Origin: Adiantum capillus-veneris
Lineage: Eukaryota > Streptophyta > Polypodiopsida > Polypodiales > Pteridaceae
DNA: 64,000 nucleotides
NCBI GenBank assembly: GCA_014529385.2
Contig: CM043958.1
Coordinates: forward strand, 151,884,793-151,948,792
Direction: 5' to 3'
The translations under genes were made by a program, and so were the position numbers. Under the pieces are notes generated by a model. It saw only the letters and a list, made by a program, of their open reading frames with translations. It was not told the origin of the DNA and made no database searches. Of this stretch, positions 57,959-64,000 are shown piece after piece. Numbering within the stretch: position 1 is the stretch's first letter; each line of letters starts with the position of its first letter.

Positions 57959-58047
57959 AATTACAATTCCCTGTGTCTGGTCTATGATCCCTGTGTCTTC
58001 AAGCCCAAAACTGACCAAGGCTCACTTCTATGGGAAAAAGTGATTTA

Positions 58048-58065
58048 ATCCCGTCGATGGAACCA
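58048..58065 (-). other. Primer-binding site of D, not tRNA-iMet
   Basis: Directly after the 5' LTR the minus strand reads TGGTTCCATCGACGGGAT, complementary to a tRNA 3' end finishing GATGGAACCA. I could not assign the isotype. Families A, B and E use TGGTATCAGAGC. Confidence 0.75.
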
Positions 58066-59543
58066 TGAAACCGGCCTGTTCAATCCAAAAAGGGCGGTAG
58101 ACTTTACTTTAAACCTTGATTTAGCTTTCACCCATTATTAGTCGTCTATTTTACCTGTACTTTCAAGACACAACAAAGGGGAGAGGGATACAGGCTGCTA
58201 GATTGCACCTGTATGAGTAGACGGACACCAGATTGGCCCCTAACTTAGGCGCCCCTTTCGGTATTTCTTTATTGTTCAAAAGAGGGAATAAACGCTGTGG
58301 TTCCCTACAAGCTGCCCCGCACAAACTCGGCTGAATTTCCACTGTTCCAGCCTGATTTCGGCAGCATAACTGTACTAGAACCCTTCACAGTCAGTATTCC
58401 CACGCATTGGCCGACTTTCCCGACGCATACGGGCACTTTACAAAACCTGGCGAGAATCTGCAGCACGCTGAATTCTCTGTTTTCAGCCCTGAAAATGCGC
58501 CAGATCACCTGTACAGCGGTCCCCTTGCATCCCCGAACCTCCTGGGGGTATTAGGGTCCGTTTAGGGCCAAAACCCTAAACCTGCAAAAATACACAGCAG
58601 GCTGTAATTCACTGTTTCGGGCTCCGTTTCGCGTGCCGGTCGCATCCCTAGCAAGTCCTCGAGCTCCCGCACCTGTAGGGCTACTTGCCCTTTGAATCGG
58701 ACGAGATTTCTGGCGTGAAACCTCTCCGAATTCACCTGTACCTGCGGGGGGATTAGCCGCTAGCTAATCCAGTACCTGTGCAAGAGGCTCTTGCCTCGGC
58801 AATCGCGCATGAACCCACACAACTGTACATTGGTCAAATGAAGAGCCCACTAGAGGGGCATAACATACTGCCAAAGGGGAGAGAGAGGGCAGTGCGTAGC
58901 GTGCAGGGCATCACTCCTGGCACCGCACTGTGCATAAGAGGGAAAGCAAGCACTCCATAGCTCTTAACCTGTGACAGAGACTTGCAAAATGAGCCTCCCA
59001 ACTATAAATCACGTTTTTGCCTTCTCTATAAGTAGTAAACTGGCCTCAAAGTGCCAAGTGTCACTCATTTGTGCATTTTCCCGCTTTAGACCCTCGGGTC
59101 TAAAAATATCTCACCTGCAGCCTCTGTTGACTTGGCCACAGAGTAACAAAATGATCCCCATGTCAAACTGCACGTAATGACGCGAAGACATTTTCAGGTC
59201 CCAAAATAGCAGTTCCCTAAATTTTAGGAGATGCTGCCATTATATCTTTCTAGGTCATCCGACCCTCTTTGTACACTGTGGCCACATCCAAAACTGAAAT
59301 GTAGCCTCTGTAGCAAAGGATTCCACTTTGGCTAGTCAATGACCCCACTTGGCTAACCATAGTCCTTGTCCAACCTTAGTGCTCTCTTGCCCTCAGGCCT
59401 GGACTCCCTCTGGACAGTTCCACACTAGCTATGCAATGCAGGGCAGTTAGATTTCCCGAGGGGTGTTTCCAAAAAGTGAAAGTAAATAGATAATAAGAAA
59501 GAAATCAACAAAAAGGATAGATAGTAGTCACACGCTGGTGACA
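58066..59543 (-). repeat. 5' LTR of D, 1478 bp
   Basis: Same length and ends as the 3' LTR with a constant 7221-bp offset and no indel. The shared block is at 58234-58270. Confidence 0.95.
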
Positions 59544-59881
59544 GTATGTGTCCTCCCTGTCTCTTTCTATCGCTCGTAGAGGTTGACTTTTGAGTTAGCT
59601 ATCTCCTTCTCCTTCTCGCAGAGGTCGTCTATGCAGGCTTTTTCTCTCTCTCCCTCTCTCTCTTTGTGTTTCACTATATATCTCTCTCTCTCTCACTCTC
59701 TGATCATGAAATCAAGTGCGCATTGTTACTATAAATGTACACGTTTTTTGGGTAGTTAAAATTCACTTTATTGGTCATACCGCATATTAAATGCATGTCC
59801 TTGTAACACAAGTTCAATACATGCGGCTCACATTGTAAAAAACGTAACGGTAATATCTATTATTGCATGCAAAAGGGTAGA

Positions 59882-59894
59882 GGAGAGAGAGAGA

Positions 59895-59970
<76 letters not shown>
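59882..59970. repeat. (GA)n(TA)n(GA)n compound microsatellite
   Basis: GA about 59882-59895, TA about 59895-59932, GA about 59932-59970. It lies in the right part of insert F. Confidence 0.95.
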
Positions 59971-59974
<4 letters not shown>

Positions 59975-60202
59975 AGGGAGAGAAAGAAGGATTAACTGGT
60001 GTGCACAAGCTTATTACAGACCTCAAAAGAGACGGATATAAAGCTTTGAGAGAGAGATAAAGTGAGGAAGGGAAAAAGAGTCAACTAAGAAGGCCTCTGC
60101 TTCCTTCAAGGTGCAGAAATCAGAAGCTTGAAGACTCCAAACTACATTCCCAATCCAAAACCTCTACTACAACAACAATGTCTAGTTCTGCCAAAGGTAA
60201 AG

Positions 60203-61000
60203 CAAATCGATATCATTGTTTTCTCCAAGAATGAGGCAGAACACAAAGATCATCTCCTCCAGGTATTTCAGGCATTACGAAATCACAAGTTAGTGATTAA
60301 TGCAAAGAAAAGTGAATTTTTCCTACCAAAGATACACTTTTTGGGACACATTGTCTTAGCAGCGGGAGTGCAAATGGATCGGGCCAAGATAAGAGACTAT
60401 CTGTGATTGGCCCGATTTGAAGAATGCCCTTGAAGTTAGAAGCTTCTTGGAACTGTGTTCGTACTACAGGCGGTTCATTCGAAAGTTTGCAGAGTTGCTT
60501 CCCCTATGGAATGGCCATTTTCAGGTCTCCGTTCCCCGTTCCCATTCCAAGTTCCCGTTCCGAATCCCCGTTCCGTGTTTCAAACGTGAGTACCCGTAAC
60601 AGGGAATGGCATTTTGTTCCGCATTCCCGTTCCGTTTTCCCGTTTCTGGTAACTATGCTTCACACAGAGAGGAGTCCCTTTCTCGTGGGGACCCACAGAG
60701 GTGACTGCCTTTCAGACATTGAAAAAGAAATTGACTATGGGACCAATTTTGACTTTGCCGAACTTGTAGAAGTCATTTGAAGTATATTGTGATGCTTGTG
60801 GTCGTAGTCTGGGTGCGGTCTTAATGCAAGAAGGCCATGTCATTGCTTACGAGAGCCGATTGTTCTGAAGGCCGGAGATGAGAACACAGATTATGAGAAA
60901 GAGCTTTTGGCGGTTATCCATGCTCTTACTCAGTGGCGGCATTACCTACTCGGAGCGGATTTTATTGTTTTTACAGACCATCAGAGTTTGCACTACTTCT
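60203..61000 (+). pseudogene. B1 RT end and RNase H
   Basis: It resumes with VFSKNEAEHKDHLLQ just after where the FFDD motif should lie (that motif is lost at the F junction). HKLVINAKKSEFF and FLGHIVLAAGVQMDRAK follow, then a stop at 60405. The connection YYRRFIRKFAE is present, followed by a small insert (60503-60660), then RNase H (CDACGRSLGAVLMQEGH at about 60790, YEKELLAVIHALTQWRHYL at about 60895) to SLHYF at 61000, where C3 begins. Confidence 0.8.
60503..60660. mobile_element. Small insert of about 150 bp rich in GTTCCCGTTCC
   Basis: B2 shows continuous sequence at the equivalent place, while B1 has about 150 bp with repeated CGTTCCCGTTCCG-like words and the pair GGAATGGCCATTTT / GGGAATGGCATTTTG. 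CTATG occurs near both junctions (60512-60516 and about 60653-60657). Non-autonomous hAT elements of plants often have such ends, but this assignment is tentative. Confidence 0.5.
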
Positions 61001-62524
61001 TGTCACGAGGACGTGGCAACTGCTAACATTAGTTGTTGGTTTCTTTCCAAGAGTTTTGTTTTATTTTTGAGACCCTCTTCTTGAAGTAGCAAACGGTCGG
61101 ACATTGCATGGCCAATGTGAACGGTAGTTTCACCCACAGATGGGTAGTGGTCGGCACTGGAATTCGTATGGTAAGAGGATGTCTAGGCTCAGAGCAAGAT
61201 CATATAGGTCCCCCCGTCGCACTTAGCAAGTTGGTGGATACTAGGAAGTGAACTCAATAAAGGCCTAAAGTCAAGGTGTGACTACCAACTGAAAGTATCC
61301 CATAGTTGGGCCACATTGCATTTTTTTGGATGCGGTCCCAATGAGGATAGATGGTCAGAAGACCAGTGGGAGCCCAACGGAAGCATCTCCTAAAATTTAG
61401 GGAACTGCTATTTTGGGCGGAGAAATGTGTTCGCGTCATTACCTCCGGTATGACTAGGGGAACATTTTACAACTCTGCCGCGAAGTCAACTGGGCAACCG
61501 GTCAGGATATTTTTAAGCGGCGAACCCGAAACGGGAAAATGCTTGTAAATGCGCCAAGTGGCACATTTCTGTGCACTTTCCAATGCAAGGCAAAATGGGC
61601 GCTGAATTTTAAGCTGAGAGGAGCCTCATTCACTCTCTGTCACAGGTTAAGAGCTATGGAGTGCTTCCTTTCCCTCTTATGTACAGTGCGGTGCCAGGAG
61701 TGATGCCCTGCACGCTACGCACTGGCCTCTCTCTCCCCTACGAGCAGTATGTTATGCCCCACTAGTGGGTTTTTCATTTGACCAATGTATAGTTATGTGG
61801 GTTCATGCGCGATTGCCGAGGCAAGAGCCTCTTGCACAGGTACTGGATTAGCTAGCGGCTAAGCCCGCGCAGGTACAGGTGAATTCGGAGAGGTTTCACG
61901 CCAGAAATCTCGTCCGATTCAAAGGGCAAGTAGCCCTACAGGTGCGGGAGCTCGAGGTCTTGCTACTCATGCGACCGGCACGCGAAGCGGAGCCCAAAAC
62001 AGGGAATTACAGACTGCTGTGTATTTTGCAGGTTTAGGGTTTCGGCCCTAAACGGACCCTAATACCCCCAGGACGTTCGGGGACGCAAGGGACCGCTGTA
62101 CAGGTGAAAACAGAGAACAGAGATTTCAGCGTGCTGCAGATTCTCGCCAGGTTTTGCAAAGTGTCCGTATGCGTCGGGAAAGTCACCTATTGCGTGGGGA
62201 TACTGACTGTGAAGCGTCCTTGTATAGTTATGCTGCCAAAATCGGGCTAGAACAGGTGTTTCTTAGCCTAGATTGTGCGGGGCAGCTTGTGGGAGATCAC
62301 AGGTTTTATTCCCTTTGATAAAGAATAAAGAAATACCGAAAGGGGCGCCAATTTTGGGGCCTACCGGTTGTCTGTGTCTGCTCGGAGCATTCTAGCTTCC
62401 GAGCCGTGTGTGTGATTAAGTGTTAATTCCCGTTACAGGTCTCCTTTTCAAAGTGCTCTGTGTGTGTGTCTAAAGTAAAGAATTTCGGGTGAAAGCCAAC
62501 AACTACCGCCCTACGGCCGGTTTA
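61001..62524 (+). mobile_element. LTR, family C (C3), about 1.52 kb
   Basis: It begins TGTCACGAGGACGTGGC like C2 and ends about CTACGGCCGGTTTA. Flanks do not duplicate, and the host B1 sequence missing across it (about 110 codons of the RNase H end and linker) shows that a deletion accompanied or followed insertion. Its second half is closer to D LTRs than C1 or C2 are (AGCTAGCGGCTAA, GTGCGGGGCAGCTTGTGGG). The shared block is at 62327. Confidence 0.82.
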
Positions 62525-63520
62525 AGGGAGACAGTAGCGTGATATTCCGTTCGGGATGGCTACTTGATGAGAAAATCCATGTTGTGCGTTACACAGCCGT
62601 TGCGGGAAAAGGTTATGACTGAATGCCATTGTCCACCTTTTACGGGTCACCGCGGCATTGCTACCACCATGAAAGGGATAGAGAGATACTTCTTTTGGCC
62701 GAGACTCAAGAAGGATGTGGAAGAGTTTGTGCGTAGCTGCTTAGTATGCCAGAAGGTCAAGTTTGATAGGCATAAAGCACAGGGATTGTTACAGCCTTTA
62801 CCCATACCCACCCGCCCCTGGGAAAGTTTGCAATGGATTTCATTTTTGATCTCCCGAGAACACAAAGTGGTCACGATGGTATCTGGACTGTTATTGACAG
62901 ATTTAGCAAACAACGTCATTTCATTTTAGTGAAGAAAACAGTCAAGCGAAATCACTTAGCGAGACTGTTTGTGGCCGAGATCTTCAGATTACATGGCATG
63001 CCTGAGACGATTGTCTCCGACAGAGACCCCAGATTTACGAGTTTGTTTTGGAAGGCAATTTGGGAGAACATTGACACGCGGTTGCAGTTGTCGTCATCGT
63101 TCCACCCGCAGACTGACGGGCAATTTGAGATTGCCAATTCCGTGGCTCTAGATTTATTAAAGTCTTATATCTCGGATCAGATGACTCAATGGGACAAGTA
63201 CTTACCTTTGGTTGAATTTGCCTACAATACCAAGATACACTCTTCGACGGGGAAAGTGCCATTTGAGATTGTTGACGGTGCTGCGAAGGTTCCACCCTTC
63301 CTAAGCACGAAAGATAAGATTTTTGAAGCGGATGAGTATATGCGAGACTTAGACACGGCTTTTGCCAAGGGTCGCGAGGCTTTGCAGGAATCTCAAGAAC
63401 GACAGAAAAAGGCAACGGATCGCCATCGTCGCGATTTGAAATTGGAGGAGGTTGATTGGGTGCTCTTACGTTTTAAGAAGGCACGCCTGAGAAAGAAGAA
63501 AGGAAAGGAGAGGCTTTTTC
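62525..63520 (+). pseudogene. B1 integrase
   Basis: Zinc-binding part: CHCPPFTGHRGIATT, YFFWPRLKKDVEEFVRSC, LVCQKVKFDRHK. After a frameshift near 62825 the core is open from 62833 to 63520: MDFIFDLPRTQSGHDG (first Asp), SDRDPRFTSLFWKAI (second Asp), DGQFEIANSVALDLLK (Glu position), YLPLVEFAYNTKIHSS, ending LRKKKGKERLF. The C-terminal third and the chromodomain are absent; LTR sequence follows at once. Confidence 0.85.
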
Positions 63521-64000
63521 TGTCGCAAAGTGATGACGTGGCTACGGAGAAACCCTAATTTCAGGCTGAAAACCTAAAATCCCTGCAAACCCTAAAATCT
63601 GCCAGAAACCCTAATTTCTGTCAGCAAACCCTAATTTCTGTCGGGGTGCCATGTGGCAGTAGCAAAGCAGTACGGAATCCCAGAAATTGCGTCGGAAATT
63701 GCGGCAGCTTTTTGAGTTGCTTTTGCGGCAGTTTTGGACTCTATGCCATGGGAAGAGAGAGAACTTGCTTTTTTTTGTTAAAAAAAAGACTCTCTAAGAG
63801 AGAGAGAACTGATGCTTTTGATTTTGAAGCTTTTTGGGGCTTTGCTTTTGGGCATCCCTTGTACTTTTAAATATGTGGAGAGGGCTTCACTTCTCAGAGC
63901 ATCTGGACGCAGAGTCTGAGAGTGAAACCCTAGCCACTCTCTTGTATTTTGATCTGATTAATATAAAAAGAAATACCGAAAGGGGCGCCACTCTTTGGGG
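63521..64000 (+). repeat. B-type LTR, cut by the window end
   Basis: It begins TGTCGCAAAGTGATGACG, one change from the B1 LTR start, with telo-boxes (CAAACCCTAA), a short GA tract and the shared block at 63967-64000. If it is 700 bp like B1, about 220 bp lie outside. The preceding 5-mer is TTTTC. Confidence 0.85.

Larger units (their letters stand above)
50845..59543 (-). mobile_element. Young Ty3/gypsy chromovirus element D, 8.7 kb
   Basis: Two 1478-bp LTRs (50845-52322 and 58066-59543) differ by eye only at G51308/A58529. The perfect duplication GTATG is at 50840-50844 and 59544-59548. Primer site, purine tract, gag, protease, RT, RNase H, integrase and chromodomain are all present on the minus strand. 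Coding sequence is open except for one frameshift near 54675. The LTR resembles C-family LTRs in its second half (GTTATGCTGCC, GTGCGGGGCAGCTTGT, GGCCGGTT end), so C1-C3 are probably old relatives. Confidence 0.96.
50433..60202. mobile_element. Insert F in B1 reverse transcriptase (type unknown, D inside)
   Basis: B1 RT breaks off after REYRLFV and resumes at about 60203 with IIVFSKNEAEH. Removing D leaves about 1.07 kb (50433-50844 and 59549-60202). It has CT-rich leader-like stretches, a 14-bp inverted repeat at 50455-50517, (TC)n at 50671-50718 and (TA)n(GA)n at 59882-59970. Two ATGs in leader-like context (50755, MEIPFYEEFKWTKTRV, and 60178, MSSSAKGKAN) hint at captured host gene starts. 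No LTR, TIR or clear target duplication was found. Confidence 0.5.
34960..64000 (+). mobile_element. Ty3/gypsy element B1 with nested insertions
   Basis: The pieces are 34960-36863, 38211-38494, 49194-50432, about 60203-61000 and 62525-63520, in order and on the plus strand: 5' LTR, iMet primer site, gag, zinc knuckle, protease, reverse transcriptase, RNase H, integrase. They are separated by C1, B2, insert F (with D inside) and C3. Integrase is then followed at 63521 by another B-type LTR, either its own 3' LTR after loss of the C-terminus or a further insertion; the window end hides the answer. Confidence 0.8.

Noticed and set aside
58047-58065. tRNA gene end (AATCCCGTCGATGGAACCA)
   Set aside because: Only the 3' terminal part is present, directly at an LTR; it is the primer site, not a tRNA gene.

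Overview
This window is nuclear DNA of a land plant. The evidence is a gene of the plant PHIP/BRWD type with short introns, chromodomain-bearing Ty3/gypsy retrotransposons primed by initiator tRNA-Met, a Mutator-like element (MULE), telo-box-rich LTRs and long (GA)n tracts. I cannot name the species; the repeat density would fit a large-genome fern or gymnosperm as well as a repeat-rich angiosperm. Everything outside the one host gene is mobile DNA, its debris, or sequence I cannot assign.

Layout. 1-3105: low-information DNA with microsatellites and a degenerate duplication. 3106-21849: a tandem array of one gypsy family (called A here), read LTR / internal 1 / truncated LTR / foreign integrase scrap / internal 2 / LTR / internal 3 / LTR. 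All three internal regions are broken, and copies 2 and 3 share lesions. 21850-24157: unassigned, with a tandem duplication and a weak copia-gag-like stretch. 24167-27983: a MULE with a perfect 9-bp target duplication, its transposase broken by three stops and by a 1.07-kb fold-back element. 28943-33191: 18 exons encoding the N-terminal domain and the whole WD40 region of a PHIP/BRWD-family protein, in an open frame of about 710 codons. The exon block stops at a splice donor and no bromodomain exon follows, so the gene is either cut off or continues after an intron of more than 30 kb.

33453-64000: a nested transposon stack. A 5'-truncated LINE on the minus strand sits between two (GA)n tracts. 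Gypsy element B1 (plus strand, from 34960) received a C-family solo LTR (C1), a minus-strand relative (B2), an unassigned insert (F), a second C LTR (C3) and possibly another B LTR. B2 in turn received a non-autonomous LTR element (E) and a second C solo LTR (C2). Insert F received a nearly intact young element (D, 50845-59543), whose two 1478-bp LTRs differ at one base by eye. Exact or one-mismatch 5-bp target duplications support C1, B2, E, C2 and D.

Most notable signals: (1) a block containing GAAATACCGAAAGGGGCGCC repeated ten times, always about 160-205 bp from the 3' end of LTRs of otherwise dissimilar families; (2) three copies of a hairpin next to (TC)n tails whose stem shows a C-G / U.G / U-A series, probably the 3' end of a LINE; (3) a perfect 18-bp hairpin upstream of the WD40 gene; (4) the young element D, closed by a single 1-nt frameshift and primed by a tRNA other than initiator Met.
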